Source: Paraburkholderia sp. Ac-20340 | Lineage (GTDB): Bacteria > Pseudomonadota > Gammaproteobacteria > Burkholderiales > Burkholderiaceae | Assembly (NCBI RefSeq): GCF_017104965.1 | Contig: NZ_JAAGPR010000003.1 | Span: 248,001 to 312,000 of the forward strand | DNA: 64,000 bases | Direction: 5' to 3' | Shown here: piece by piece, positions 1 through 8,200 of the stretch | How positions within the stretch are numbered: the stretch's first letter is position 1 | Layout of the letters: each line of letters begins with the position of its first letter | Program-made: the position numbers and the translations under genes | The notes under the pieces: model-generated | Seen by the model: the letters and a program-made list of their open reading frames with translations, nothing else | Databases searched by the model: none | Told to the model about the DNA's origin: nothing

Positions 1-744
1 CTTGGGCGCGGAAATCGTGGCGTCGCGCCGGCTTTGCTCGAAGCGCGCGTCGGCTTCCTGCAGATCGCGCGCGTGACTCGCGTCGAGTTCCTTCAGTTGG
101 GCAGTCAGCGTTGTCTGGGTGTTTTTCAGATCGGCCAGCGTGGCCTCGACCTGTTGCCGCCGGGAAGCGGATTCCGCCCGCGCAATGCGGCCCTGATGCA
201 GTTCCGCACGCGCCTGTTCGACACGATCGGCGGGCACGTAATCGGCGACGGATTCGAGTCGTGTGACCTTCTTCTGTGCCTCGTTGACCAGCAGCGTATT
301 CTGGTCCGCCTGCACGTCGAGTTGAGCAAGCGCCGCATGCTGGCTCGCTTCGTTCGTCCGCGCAGTCGCAAGCTGGCTGGTGAGATCGATATGCTTCTGC
401 ACGTATAGAGCGTCGGCGGCACGACGCTCTTCGTCGCGGACCTGGGCATCGAACGCGCCACGTCGCGATCCGTCGCTCGCGAGTGACAAATCACGCTCGA
501 GCCGAAAAAGCGGCTGGCCGGCGCTCACGTGCGCAGGCGGCTGGACATAAATGGCAGAGACGAGCCCGCTCTCCCCCTGCACTTTGATCTCCGCAGGCGA
601 CACGATCTCGCAGCGCACGTCCTGTTTCAATTCGACTTCATGTGTGAAGGCAAAAACGACGCCGACCAGCACGACCGCCGACGCCACATAGGCAATCCAG
701 CGCCAATGAATATCCCGGAACTCGGGAAGAAAGATCGGTTCCAC
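1..744 (-). CDS. HlyD-family membrane fusion protein, peptide/bacteriocin export type (3' end outside window)
   Basis: This is the periplasmic adaptor of an ABC-type (type I) exporter. It is read through the window's left edge, so only the first 248 residues are seen. No ATG is available between the upstream in-frame stop and the coding part; GTG at 744 is chosen, with a purine-rich GGGG about ten bases upstream. The start EPIFLPEFRDIHWRW precedes one membrane segment (about residues 16-34, YVASAVVLVGVVFAF). A first lipoyl-like half follows (EIVSPAEIKVQGESGLV, about 47-63), then a long Ala/Gln/Glu-rich coiled coil (about 90-240), ending at the re-entry motif TISAPK. This order is typical of CvaA-like adaptors that work with C39-peptidase ABC transporters. 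It lies 110 bp downstream of an acyltransferase-like gene and a Cys-rich peptide gene, which suggests it exports that peptide. The ABC subunit is inferred to lie left of the window. Confidence 0.85.
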   Translation of the reverse strand, partial: MEPIFLPEFRDIHWRWIAYVASAVVLVGVVFAFTHEVELKQDVRCEIVSPAEIKVQGESGLVSAIYVQPPAHVSAGQPLFRLERDLSLASDGSRRGAFDAQVRDEERRAADALYVQKHIDLTSQLATARTNEASQHAALAQLDVQADQNTLLVNEAQKKVTRLESVADYVPADRVEQARAELHQGRIARAESASRRQQVEATLADLKNTQTTLTAQLKELDASHARDLQEADARFEQSRRDATISAPK

Positions 745-854
745 GTTGTGATAGATCCCCGTAGCCCGCCTTGCAGGCCAACTTGTGATTCCCGGCTTCT
801 TGCGCCGGCTGTTTCGTTGTTGTGCTTATCGATCGCTACGTTCCGACAGTTGCG

Positions 855-1817
855 CTAGCGGGTCGCGGCGAAGTGATAGACCGACGGATGCCCGGCGTAG
901 AGCCAATGCGGATAGTTTTCCTTGCGCGCGGCTTCGATATCGTTGGCGACAGACTGCGGCGCATCGGCCCTGGCTAGTGCGATGGGTTCGAACACCCGCA
1001 CGCTGAAGCGCCCATTTTCGAAGCGCAGATAAAACGACAGCAGCCAGGCATCAAGCGGCGCGCCAAGCCGGAATACGCCGTTGTGCAGGCGTGCTGGACG
1101 CCCGCCGATTGTCACGCCGGTCGTCTCCATGGGAAATTTCGCCAATGCAAAAGGCGGGACGTCCGAAAACACGACGGCAACACCGTCACGGCGCAACGAA
1201 CGGATGACACGCAGCCCCAATCCATTGCGGCTATCTTTTCCGTCCTCATCGTAGGTATAAAGGACGCGAATGGAAGGAATCATTGCTGCATCATTACCGT
1301 AAATATCGCGCGGCACACCGGAAACAACCGAAATCGAATCAAGATTCAGTTCGCGCCGTACTTCATCGATGACATAGATGTTCGCGTATTGGGAAATATA
1401 GTGAAAAGGCGAAAGGACAATCGGACGACGGGGATCGCTTGCCCGCATCTGCGAGATTATTCCGGCCAACTGCCGCGCGACTTCGAGTAAATCGTTCCAG
1501 CCATCACGTTTTAAAGCACGGCCAGCGTAAAAACGCTCGTCGAACCACAATTCGCGTATATGCGCGCTCATGGTTTGCAATGCGTGCTTGCGCGTCAGGC
1601 CGACCTCGACGCGCCCGGTTTCATAGCGCGCCACCCCAATCGCGCGGACCCGGCCACAGTATGTGGATCGAAGCAGCCAGGCAGCCAAAGCCGCGCGCTC
1701 GACCATCGAAAATGACAAGCGGGAAAACAGGTAACGGCGTAACGAAAATTGCCAAGACAAACGCCGCTCATTCAGGCGCTTGAAGAACTGCGAGATCCCT
1801 TCAGCGCTCAATGACAT
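855..1817 (-). CDS. LpxL/HtrB-superfamily acyltransferase-like protein linked to the Cys-rich peptide
   Basis: A 320-residue protein related to bacterial lipid A lauroyl/myristoyltransferases. The C-terminal half carries the familiar order: IRSLRRDGVAVVFSDVPPF, then a GVTIGGRPARLHNGVFRLG-like segment and a final FEPI strand (about residues 205-280). The usual N-terminal membrane helix of LpxL is poor here. In place of the HX4D/E catalytic motif the protein reads SPFHYISQYAN (His about 139), so the acidic residue is replaced by Tyr. It may therefore be a divergent or inactive acyltransferase. ATG at 1817 is preferred over an upstream TTG (1838), which has no ribosome-binding site. The gene sits between the peptide gene and the export adaptor on the same strand, so a role in peptide lipidation or in envelope tailoring is plausible. 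This is inference from context; the substrate is unknown. Confidence 0.7.
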   Translation of the reverse strand: MSLSAEGISQFFKRLNERRLSWQFSLRRYLFSRLSFSMVERAALAAWLLRSTYCGRVRAIGVARYETGRVEVGLTRKHALQTMSAHIRELWFDERFYAGRALKRDGWNDLLEVARQLAGIISQMRASDPRRPIVLSPFHYISQYANIYVIDEVRRELNLDSISVVSGVPRDIYGNDAAMIPSIRVLYTYDEDGKDSRNGLGLRVIRSLRRDGVAVVFSDVPPFALAKFPMETTGVTIGGRPARLHNGVFRLGAPLDAWLLSFYLRFENGRFSVRVFEPIALARADAPQSVANDIEAARKENYPHWLYAGHPSVYHFAATR

Positions 1818-1848
1818 AGCACGACCTGGGGAATACAAACCAAACCAT

Positions 1849-1872
1849 AAAAAAGGGGGCGTCCCCCCTTTC
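1849..1872 (-). terminator. Rho-independent terminator after the peptide gene
   Basis: An 8-bp perfect stem AAAGGGGG/CCCCCTTT (1852-1859 with 1864-1871) with a 4-base loop, followed on the minus strand by six T. It begins 16 bases past the peptide stop codon and ends about 30 bases before the acyltransferase start, so it should act as an intra-operon attenuator. Confidence 0.75.
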
Positions 1873-1887
1873 GATCAGACCGTACGA

Positions 1888-2025
1888 TTAACGCGGCGTC
1901 GGCGCCGGCGTCACCGGTGCAGCAGCAGCGACGACGCGGGGAGTCGGTGCGGGCGCGCAGCAGCACTTGCAGCAGCCACCTGCCGCTTGAATATTCGCGA
2001 GTTGGGTGCGGTCGATTTTTTGCAT
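1888..2025 (-). CDS. Short Cys-rich bacteriocin/RiPP-like precursor peptide
   Basis: A 45-residue peptide, start chosen at ATG 2025 because a perfect AAGGAG lies 7 bases upstream; a longer in-frame reading from 2091 lacks this. The N-terminus MQKIDRTQLANIQAAGG resembles the leaders cut by C39 peptidases (spacing I-x4-L-x2-I before a small-residue pair). The core starts CCKCCC, five cysteines in six positions, then a Pro/Ala/Thr-rich tail in which APTPR occurs twice (residues 26-30 and 41-45). The peptide ends in Arg and has no signal peptide. It is followed by a strong terminator, an LpxL-like gene and an HlyD-type export adaptor, which together point to an exported, possibly modified peptide (toxin, metal ligand or signal). 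I do not recognise the family. Coding status is supported by the ribosome-binding site, composition and context only. Confidence 0.75.
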   Translation of the reverse strand: MQKIDRTQLANIQAAGGCCKCCCAPAPTPRVVAAAAPVTPAPTPR

Positions 2026-2422
2026 CAAATGATCTCCTTTTGGTGAATTACCATCATTCGTTAGACGGCATACGCATGCTAGCAGTCCCATCAGTCTTAA
2101 AAATCATAAATGTTCAAATTAAAATCTTAATTTTAATTAATTTACAAAAATCTTATAAATTATGCGTCAAATCCATATTTAATAAGAATGTTCGCATTTT
2201 CATAAGAAATCAATGCAATTTTTGCGCGCTTAATGCTCTATTTGCACGCCATATAACCAAAGCATCGATTGGAAATTAGGAATATTCGGATTCTTGCGTT
2301 CTTCCTGCGTCGCTAGAGTGATTCCGCGCCTGGCTAAAGCGGTGCCCAAAACACGCGCTAAATACTCTGAATTCCGTTACTAGAATTCAGTAATTCCGAA
2401 TATTTTCCAATCAGGTAATCAG
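2026..2422. promoter_or_regulatory. AT-rich divergent intergenic region between peptide operon and adhesin
   Basis: About 400 bp without a credible gene. Positions 2093-2280 are strikingly AT-rich against a GC-rich genome and include an ATTAAAAT/ATTTTAAT inverted repeat (2118-2125 with 2130-2137). On the minus strand TATGAT-like and TTAAGA-like boxes are possible promoter elements for the peptide, but weak. On the adhesin side an 8-bp inverted repeat CTGAATTC/GAATTCAG (2367-2374, 2383-2390) lies about 33 bp before the start codon, and a 10-bp inverted repeat AATATTCGGA/TCCGAATATT (2281-2290, 2395-2404) brackets it. No promoter can be named with certainty. Confidence 0.6.
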
Positions 2423-4975
2423 ATGAATAAGACCTATCGTTCCATCTGGAGCGACACCGACCAAACATGGGTAGCGGTAGCGGAAACCACCCGATCGCAC
2501 CGCAAATCGTCGCGTCGCTCGGCCGTCTTGACGACCGGCGCACTGGGGATCGTCGCAAGTCTTGTTTCAACAGGCGCTTTCGCGGCCGGCACCGTGGGAC
2601 AGGGCGGACTTGAAATCTGCTCAGGGGTGAAGGGATATTCCTGGGGAGCCACGGGCGGCAGCGCCACGCTTGACTGCTCGGCCGGAAGCTCCGGCGTATC
2701 GGACGGGCTTGCTTTTTCGCTGAACAATGCGGGCGATACAAACGGCGGCTATGGATTCGACGCATCGACGGCGCGGGTTGCGGGCTATCAAAACGGCACG
2801 CTGGACATCAAAGGCAAGAATGTCCTGGTCCATGGACCGACCACGTTCGACAGCATCGTTTCGATGAGCAACCAGAAGATTACGAATCTGGGCCCCGGTG
2901 AGATTTCGGCCACCAGCGCAGATGCAATTAACGGCTCGCAGGTCTATGCGGCCATCAGCAAGCTCGGCGACGCCGTTTTCTACGATACGGCCTCACACAA
3001 TGCAGTAACGCTTGGCGACGCAGCCGCCATGGAACCCGTCGCACTGCATAACGTCGCAAACGGCACCCTTTCGGCGGACAGCCTAGACGCCGTCAACGGC
3101 GCGCAACTCTATGACGCCATGCTGCAGGCTGGCGGCGCGGCGCACTATGTCGGCATCAATAGCGCGGCGGGCTCCGGCAACTACAACGGTGAAGGCGCGA
3201 ACGGCGTCGATACGATTGCCATCGGCGCAAACGCCAGTGCGGGGGCTTATAACTCGGTGGCGATGGGCACAGGCAGCACGGCATCAGGCAACTATGCGAT
3301 CTCGTTCGGCAGCCAGGCAACGGCCGCCGAAGCGTCCATCGCAGTGGGCGCGCACAGCGCGGCTACCGAATGGAATGACATCGCCATTGGCTTCGGCACT
3401 AGCGCTTACGGCGGCACGTCGATTGCCGTAGGCCTGAACAGCACCGCAGCGGGCTACCACTCGATGGCAATGGGCGGCGCGGCGCTGACGCAGGGCTCAT
3501 TCGCAACGGCGCTCGGCGACAGCGCCAGCGCAATCTCATCGCAGGGAACCGCACTCGGCGCCGGTGCCGTCAGCACGAACCCGGGCGACGTGGCGCTTGG
3601 CGCGGGATCGATTACCGACATCGCTGCGGGCACGTCGGGCACCACGATCCGTGGCAGTGAGTACAGCTTCGCGGGGGCGAATCCGGCCAGTACGGTCAGC
3701 ATCGGCGGCGTAGGCAGCGAACGCACCATCACGAATCTCGCTGCGGGCAGGATCAGCGAAAGCTCGACCGATGCGATCAACGGCTCGCAGCTTTACGCGA
3801 CGAATCAGGCTATCGAAAAACTCAGCAATCCGTATATTGACGGCACGGGAACCGGCCTACCCGCCGCACAGGCAACCGGGCTCAATTCGGTGGCATTGGG
3901 ACTGGGGTCAGTCGCCGATGGACTTCGGACAGTGTCGGTCGGTAACGCGGCGACGGGTTTAACTCGCAAGATCACGAACGTTGCAAGAGGTTCAGCGGAC
4001 ACTGACGCGGCTAACGTCGCGCAGTTGAACGATCTTTGGGGAGCAGTGAGATCCGGCCTTGTCAGCTTCTCAGCCCAGCTAGGCGCAAACACTTCCGCCA
4101 TCGCTGCGCTCGACGCCAGTTCCGCGAATCCGCCCAGCATGCTGGGCGCAACGAGTGGCAATCTCGTCGGCGTGGCAAGTGTCGATGCAGACGCTTTGCA
4201 CTACGACTCATCGACTCACGCGTCCGTCACGCTCAGCAGCACCACCAACGGCAATGTCAGCTTGAGCGGCCTGCAAAACGCGGCGCTCACCGCATCGAGC
4301 ACCGACGCCGTCACAGGCCAGCAGCTCTACGCCACGAACCAGCAGGTCGCCAACATCAACCAGGCCGTGCAGAACATCAGCATGAATGGCACCACGGCGG
4401 TTTCCGCCAATTCGACCAGCGGTGCAGCGGCCGCGTCCGGTACGCAGGCCATCGCAGTGGGCGGTGGCGCGCTCGCCTCAGGTGCAAATTCAACGGCGCT
4501 CGGCGATAAAGCCAACGCATCGGCAAGCAATGCTGTCGCAATCGGTGCCAACTCCGTAGCGGATCGCGATAACGCCGTTTCTGTCGGCGCTGTTGGCTCG
4601 GAACGCCAGATCACGAATGTCGCGACCGGTACTTCGGGCACCGACGCCGTCAATCTGAACCAGTTGAACGGCGCCATCGCGCAGCAATCGAACGCGCTCG
4701 GCCAGCAGATATCCAATCTGCAAGGTTCGATCAACACGGTGTCGAAGAACGCCTACGCCGGCGTCGCGGCCGCCATGGCGATGCCCAACCTCACGCCTTC
4801 CGGTCCGGGCCGCACGCTGGTGGCGGCTGGCGGCGGCTACTACATGGGCGGCAGCGCGGCGGCGGTCGGCGTCACGTATCGTTCGACGAACATGCACTGG
4901 CTCATGAACGGCGCCGTGTCCGTCACCAGCACGGGCAATCCTGCCGTGCGCGCCCAGGTCGGCTACGAGTTCTGA
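2423..4975 (+). CDS. Trimeric autotransporter adhesin (YadA-like, type Vc)
   Basis: An 850-residue surface adhesin, complete. It begins with an extended signal peptide region (MNKTYRSIWSDTDQTWVAVA, residues 1-20), a basic stretch and a hydrophobic core ending GAFA (cleavage near 54). The passenger carries YadA neck motifs ending in D-A-I/V-N-G-S/A-Q-L/V-Y (near residues 165-175, 220-230 and 450-460) and head repeats of the type AIGxxASAxxxxSVAMGxxS (about 255-400 and again about 670-715). The last 78 residues (NAYAGVAAAMAMPNL onward) form the YadA anchor, ending in Phe as outer-membrane barrels do. By family knowledge the protein trimerises, is assembled by BamA (also in this window) and mediates adhesion to surfaces or hosts. 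The ligand cannot be told from sequence. It is monocistronic and ends at a strong terminator. Confidence 0.97.
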   Translation: MNKTYRSIWSDTDQTWVAVAETTRSHRKSSRRSAVLTTGALGIVASLVSTGAFAAGTVGQGGLEICSGVKGYSWGATGGSATLDCSAGSSGVSDGLAFSLNNAGDTNGGYGFDASTARVAGYQNGTLDIKGKNVLVHGPTTFDSIVSMSNQKITNLGPGEISATSADAINGSQVYAAISKLGDAVFYDTASHNAVTLGDAAAMEPVALHNVANGTLSADSLDAVNGAQLYDAMLQAGGAAHYVGINSAAGSGNYNGEGANGVDTIAIGANASAGAYNSVAMGTGSTASGNYAISFGSQATAAEASIAVGAHSAATEWNDIAIGFGTSAYGGTSIAVGLNSTAAGYHSMAMGGAALTQGSFATALGDSASAISSQGTALGAGAVSTNPGDVALGAGSITDIAAGTSGTTIRGSEYSFAGANPASTVSIGGVGSERTITNLAAGRISESSTDAINGSQLYATNQAIEKLSNPYIDGTGTGLPAAQATGLNSVALGLGSVADGLRTVSVGNAATGLTRKITNVARGSADTDAANVAQLNDLWGAVRSGLVSFSAQLGANTSAIAALDASSANPPSMLGATSGNLVGVASVDADALHYDSSTHASVTLSSTTNGNVSLSGLQNAALTASSTDAVTGQQLYATNQQVANINQAVQNISMNGTTAVSANSTSGAAAASGTQAIAVGGGALASGANSTALGDKANASASNAVAIGANSVADRDNAVSVGAVGSERQITNVATGTSGTDAVNLNQLNGAIAQQSNALGQQISNLQGSINTVSKNAYAGVAAAMAMPNLTPSGPGRTLVAAGGGYYMGGSAAAVGVTYRSTNMHWLMNGAVSVTSTGNPAVRAQVGYEF

Positions 4976-5002
4976 TCGCAAGAAAACTCTCAGGCAGCAT
5001 GC

Positions 5003-5034
5003 AAAAAGCCACGGTCAAGACCGTGGCTTTTTTT
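5003..5034. terminator. Bidirectional Rho-independent terminator, adhesin / allA
   Basis: A perfect 14-bp stem AAAAAGCCACGGTC/GACCGTGGCTTTTT with a 2-base loop and T-tracts on both strands. It lies 28 bp past the adhesin stop and 36 bp past the convergent allA stop, so it can serve both. Confidence 0.9.
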
Positions 5035-5069
5035 CATCGGTACGCGCTTTGCGTGCCGCCGACAACACG

Positions 5070-5606
5070 TCAACGCTGTGCGTCGCGCATCGCTTCTTCG
5101 GTCAGCCAGAGCGATTCCGGCAGATCCTGCTCGTTGAGGTTCAGCCCTTCGCCGCCACGATCGACGACGATAAAGTCGCTGACGTCGCCGAGTGCGATCA
5201 ACGGATGGTGCCAGACGCCTTTCGCATAGTTCACGCCTTGCCAGCCGCTCGACACGAACGCGCGGATCTTCGACACATCCAGATCGCCAGCCGGCGACAC
5301 CACAACGAGGTACGGCTTGTCGTTGAGCGGGACGAACGCCTGGCTGCCCAGCGGATGGCGTTCGAGCATCTTCACTTCGAACGGCAGCACGCGCGGCTGG
5401 CCGCGGAAGAGATTCACGAGCGTACGCCCGCCCTCTTCCGTGACGTCCACATTCGCGAGATCGTGATAGCGGATCGTCGTGCCCAGGTTGATCGGAATCT
5501 GCTTCGCGCCTTCGAGTTCGATCACGTCGCCAAACGGCGCGAACGCCTCGCGCGTGAGCGGCTCGATGGTCAACGTCGTGCGGGTCAACTGCGTGGTTTC
5601 ACTCAT
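5070..5606 (-). CDS. allA: Ureidoglycolate lyase
   Basis: A 178-residue cytosolic enzyme that splits ureidoglycolate into glyoxylate and urea, the last step of allantoin breakdown by the allantoicase route. The protein matches the AllA fold throughout: [19 protein letters not shown] at the N-terminus, [25 protein letters not shown] in the middle and the conserved [21 protein letters not shown] segment near residues 130-150, which carries the paired His typical of this cupin-like family. The ATG at 5606 has GAGG five bases upstream. It is the last gene of the ureide operon, 18 bp after allantoicase, which makes its substrate. Length is normal. Confidence 0.95.
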   Translation of the reverse strand: MSETTQLTRTTLTIEPLTREAFAPFGDVIELEGAKQIPINLGTTIRYHDLANVDVTEEGGRTLVNLFRGQPRVLPFEVKMLERHPLGSQAFVPLNDKPYLVVVSPAGDLDVSKIRAFVSSGWQGVNYAKGVWHHPLIALGDVSDFIVVDRGGEGLNLNEQDLPESLWLTEEAMRDAQR

Positions 5607-5624
5607 GATGGCCTCGCTTGCCCA

Positions 5625-6635
5625 TCAGGCGAGCGTACCCCACAGACGCACGCGCGATACGCCGCCGTCCGGGAAGATGTTGAAGCGCACGTGCGTGACC
5701 GGGCCGAGTGCCGCGAGTTCGCTCTCGAAGTAGTGCTGCTTGTCCATCTGCAACTTCTGTTCGCCGAGCAGCACCGGCCAGAACATCGCCTGCGTGACCA
5801 GCGAGCTGTCCGTGCCGCCCACCACGCGCGCGGCCTGGAACGAGCAGCGATCCGGGTAGTTGCCCTTGAAGTGCGCCGTATCGACTTCGATCTTCTTGAT
5901 GATGCCCGGCTGCGCCAGCGCGATGATCGCCCAGTCGTTGCCCGGTTCGCGACGGCGACGCGTTTCCCAGCCGTCGCCCATGTTCACGCCGCGGCCCGGC
6001 ATCAGCAGCGTCGATGCCACGCCAAAGTGCTGATTGTTCGCGCCGACGAGGTACGCGCCGTTTTCCATCGCGGCGAGGTCGAACAGTTCCGTGCGGCTCG
6101 CGCCCTGCCAGTCCACCTGCGGCTGGCCGTACACACGCAGACGGGCGATGCCGCCGTCCGGGTAGATGTTCACGCGCAGATGCGTGAAGGGCTTGTCGCT
6201 CGACACTTCGACGTAGTGATGGCTGTTGCCGTTGAGCGACATCGACGGAACGATTTCGGTCCATTGCGTCGATGCAGTCGGCGCGCCGTCAGCGACATAA
6301 GCGCCTTCGACCGAAGCGGCCGGCGGGAAGTTACCCGTGAAGTGGCTGGTGTCGAGATCGAGGCCCTTGATGACGCCCGGACGCGCGAGCTTCACGACGC
6401 ACCAGTCGTAGCCGTTGCTGCGCTTGCGACGCGTTTCCCAGCCGTCCATCCACTTGCCGTGATCGTCGTACTTGCCCGGGATAAAGACGGCCGGCTCCGG
6501 ATTGAGCATGCGCTCCTTCGGCGCGAAGAAGTCGTCGCTCGCCTCGAGCGCCTGCGCCCCTAGCCGCGGGTCCGCGAGATTGACGAAGCGGCGCGTGAAG
6601 TCGGGTGCGTTGGGGTCGAGAGTCGGGAGTGCCAT
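5625..6635 (-). CDS. alc: Allantoicase
   Basis: A 336-residue enzyme that hydrolyses allantoate to ureidoglycolate and urea. The internal duplication of the family is plain: [15 protein letters not shown] at 64-78 and [15 protein letters not shown] at 221-235, with [12 protein letters not shown] and [12 protein letters not shown] closing each half. Both jelly-roll halves look intact. The ATG at 6635 has AAGGAA at suitable distance. It is placed between uraD and allA in the same direction, completing the step from the allantoinase product to the lyase substrate. No amidohydrolase-type allantoate deiminase is seen, so this operon uses the urea-releasing branch rather than the ammonia-releasing one. 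Confidence 0.96.
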   Translation of the reverse strand: MALPTLDPNAPDFTRRFVNLADPRLGAQALEASDDFFAPKERMLNPEPAVFIPGKYDDHGKWMDGWETRRKRSNGYDWCVVKLARPGVIKGLDLDTSHFTGNFPPAASVEGAYVADGAPTASTQWTEIVPSMSLNGNSHHYVEVSSDKPFTHLRVNIYPDGGIARLRVYGQPQVDWQGASRTELFDLAAMENGAYLVGANNQHFGVASTLLMPGRGVNMGDGWETRRRREPGNDWAIIALAQPGIIKKIEVDTAHFKGNYPDRCSFQAARVVGGTDSSLVTQAMFWPVLLGEQKLQMDKQHYFESELAALGPVTHVRFNIFPDGGVSRVRLWGTLA

Positions 6636-6722
6636 CTTTGTCTTCCTTCGTATCTTTTCTATGGTTAAAACGGCGCTGCGCTGCGCACGCGGTGTTGCTG
6701 CGTGCCGGAGCGCATCGCCACG

Positions 6723-7244
6723 TCACGCGTCGATCAGCTCATCCAGCCTGAAGCGCGCGATACGGTAAATCTGGTCGAGGCTCGCGCGCATTTCGTCGGC
6801 GCGATTGTTGTTCACGCGCGATTCGAAGTTCGCGATGATGCCGTGGCGGTCATAGCCGCGCACCGCGAGAATGAACGGAAAACCAAACTTCTCGCGATAG
6901 GCGCGGTTGAGCGCCTGCAATTTGTCGAACTCTTCCTGCGTGCACTGGTTCAGCCCGGCGCCGCTTTGCTCGCGCGTCGATTCGGCCGTGAGTTCGCCAC
7001 GCACCGCAGCCTTCCCCGCAAGCTCCGGGTGAGCGTTGATCAGCGCGAGTTGCAGTGCTTCGCCCGAGGTTTCCACCGCGCCCGACATGGTCGAATGCAG
7101 CACGTCGATGCTCGCGTAGGGCCGCTGCCGCGCGGCCGCCTCGGCGACCCAGGGCGAGTGCTCGAAAATGCCCGAGAGCGCCGCCACGAAGGCGTCGGTC
7201 GAAGCCTGATTCAGCTGTTCGAGGGTGTAGTGCATTGCCTTCAT
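6723..7244 (-). CDS. uraD: 2-oxo-4-hydroxy-4-carboxy-5-ureidoimidazoline (OHCU) decarboxylase
   Basis: A 173-residue protein of the OHCU decarboxylase family, which converts OHCU into S-allantoin downstream of urate oxidation. Visible signatures are PWVAEAAA (31-38), the HPELAG motif with the catalytic His (about 72-77), SGAGL (94-98) and KFGFPFILAVRGYDR (about 119-133). The start is set at ATG 7244, which overlaps the TGA of puuE in ATGA, so the two genes are translationally coupled. A longer open frame upstream is only the antisense of puuE coding. Urate oxidase and hydroxyisourate hydrolase, which make its substrate, are not in this window. Confidence 0.95.
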   Translation of the reverse strand: MKAMHYTLEQLNQASTDAFVAALSGIFEHSPWVAEAAARQRPYASIDVLHSTMSGAVETSGEALQLALINAHPELAGKAAVRGELTAESTREQSGAGLNQCTQEEFDKLQALNRAYREKFGFPFILAVRGYDRHGIIANFESRVNNNRADEMRASLDQIYRIARFRLDELIDA

Positions 7245-8200
7245 GCGGCGGCCCCGCGGTGATCGTTCTGTTGCGGTTGATAGGGATGGTGTTCGCGCCA
7301 GTGGCGCGCGATATCGACACGGCGCGTCACCCAGACGCGATCGTGTTTCTCGATGTGATCGAGGAATCGTTGCAGCGCGCGCATGCGGCCAGGACGACCG
7401 AGCAGGCGGCAGTGCATGCCGATCGAGAGCATTTTCGGCGCTTCGTCGCCTTCTTCGTAGAGCACGTCGAAGGCGTCGCGCAGATAGGTGAAGAAGTGAT
7501 CCGCCGTGTTGAAGCCTTGCGGCGTGGCGAAGCGCATATCGTTGGTGTCGAGCGTGTACGGCACGATCAGTTGCGGCACCGTCTTGCCGCCGGTCACGTC
7601 CACATCCATCCAGAACGGCAGATCGTCGCCGTAGTAATCGGAGTCGTAGAGGAAGCCGCCGTATTCCGCCACGAGCCGATGCGTATTGGGGCTGTCGCGT
7701 CCCGTGTACCAACCGAGCGGACGCTGCCCCGTCACGCGCTCGATCGCTTCCATGCCAAGTTTCATGTGCTCCAGTTCGCGTTCGGGCGTCGCGTCCTGAT
7801 AATGAATCCAGCGATAGCCGTGGCAGGCGATTTCATGACCCAGTTCGACGAATGCGCGGCCCAGTTCCGGGTGGCGTTCGATCGCCATGCCCACGCCGAA
7901 AACCGTGAGCGGCAGACCGCGCTTTTCGAACTCGCGCAGGATGCGCCAGACGCCCGCGCGCGAGCCGTATTCGTAGATCGACTCCATGCTCATGTGGCGG
8001 GCCGGATAAGCCGCGGCGCCGACGATCTCGGAGAGGAACTGCTCCGAAGCGGGATCGCCGTGCAGCACGCAGTTTTCGCCGCCCTCTTCGTAGTTGAGCA
8101 CGAACTGCACCGCGATGCGCGCCTTACCAGGCCAGTTGGCCTGTACCGGGTGGCGGCCGTAACCGATCAGATCGCGGGGATATTGGGGATCGAGTGGCAT
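7241..8200 (-). CDS. puuE: Allantoinase PuuE (polysaccharide-deacetylase fold)
   Basis: A 319-residue enzyme of the metal-independent PuuE allantoinase type, which opens allantoin to allantoate. It has the NodB-like fold seen in NYEEGGE (36-42), the GHEIACHGYRWIHY segment (121-134) and GWYTGRDSPNT (about 163-173). The start at ATG 8200 (MPLDPQYPRDLIGYG) fits the usual N-terminus of PuuE proteins; the ribosome-binding site is weak, and an upstream extension of the frame lacks similarity to the family. Its stop overlaps the uraD start. A 268-bp gap separates it from the racemase upstream and contains no gene. Confidence 0.95.
   Translation of the reverse strand: MPLDPQYPRDLIGYGRHPVQANWPGKARIAVQFVLNYEEGGENCVLHGDPASEQFLSEIVGAAAYPARHMSMESIYEYGSRAGVWRILREFEKRGLPLTVFGVGMAIERHPELGRAFVELGHEIACHGYRWIHYQDATPERELEHMKLGMEAIERVTGQRPLGWYTGRDSPNTHRLVAEYGGFLYDSDYYGDDLPFWMDVDVTGGKTVPQLIVPYTLDTNDMRFATPQGFNTADHFFTYLRDAFDVLYEEGDEAPKMLSIGMHCRLLGRPGRMRALQRFLDHIEKHDRVWVTRRVDIARHWREHHPYQPQQNDHRGAAA

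Noticed and set aside
1888-2091. Longer 67-residue reading of the Cys-rich peptide
   Set aside because: The extra 22 residues lie over the ribosome-binding site and upstream region, and no start signal precedes them; the ATG at 2025 has a perfect AAGGAG.
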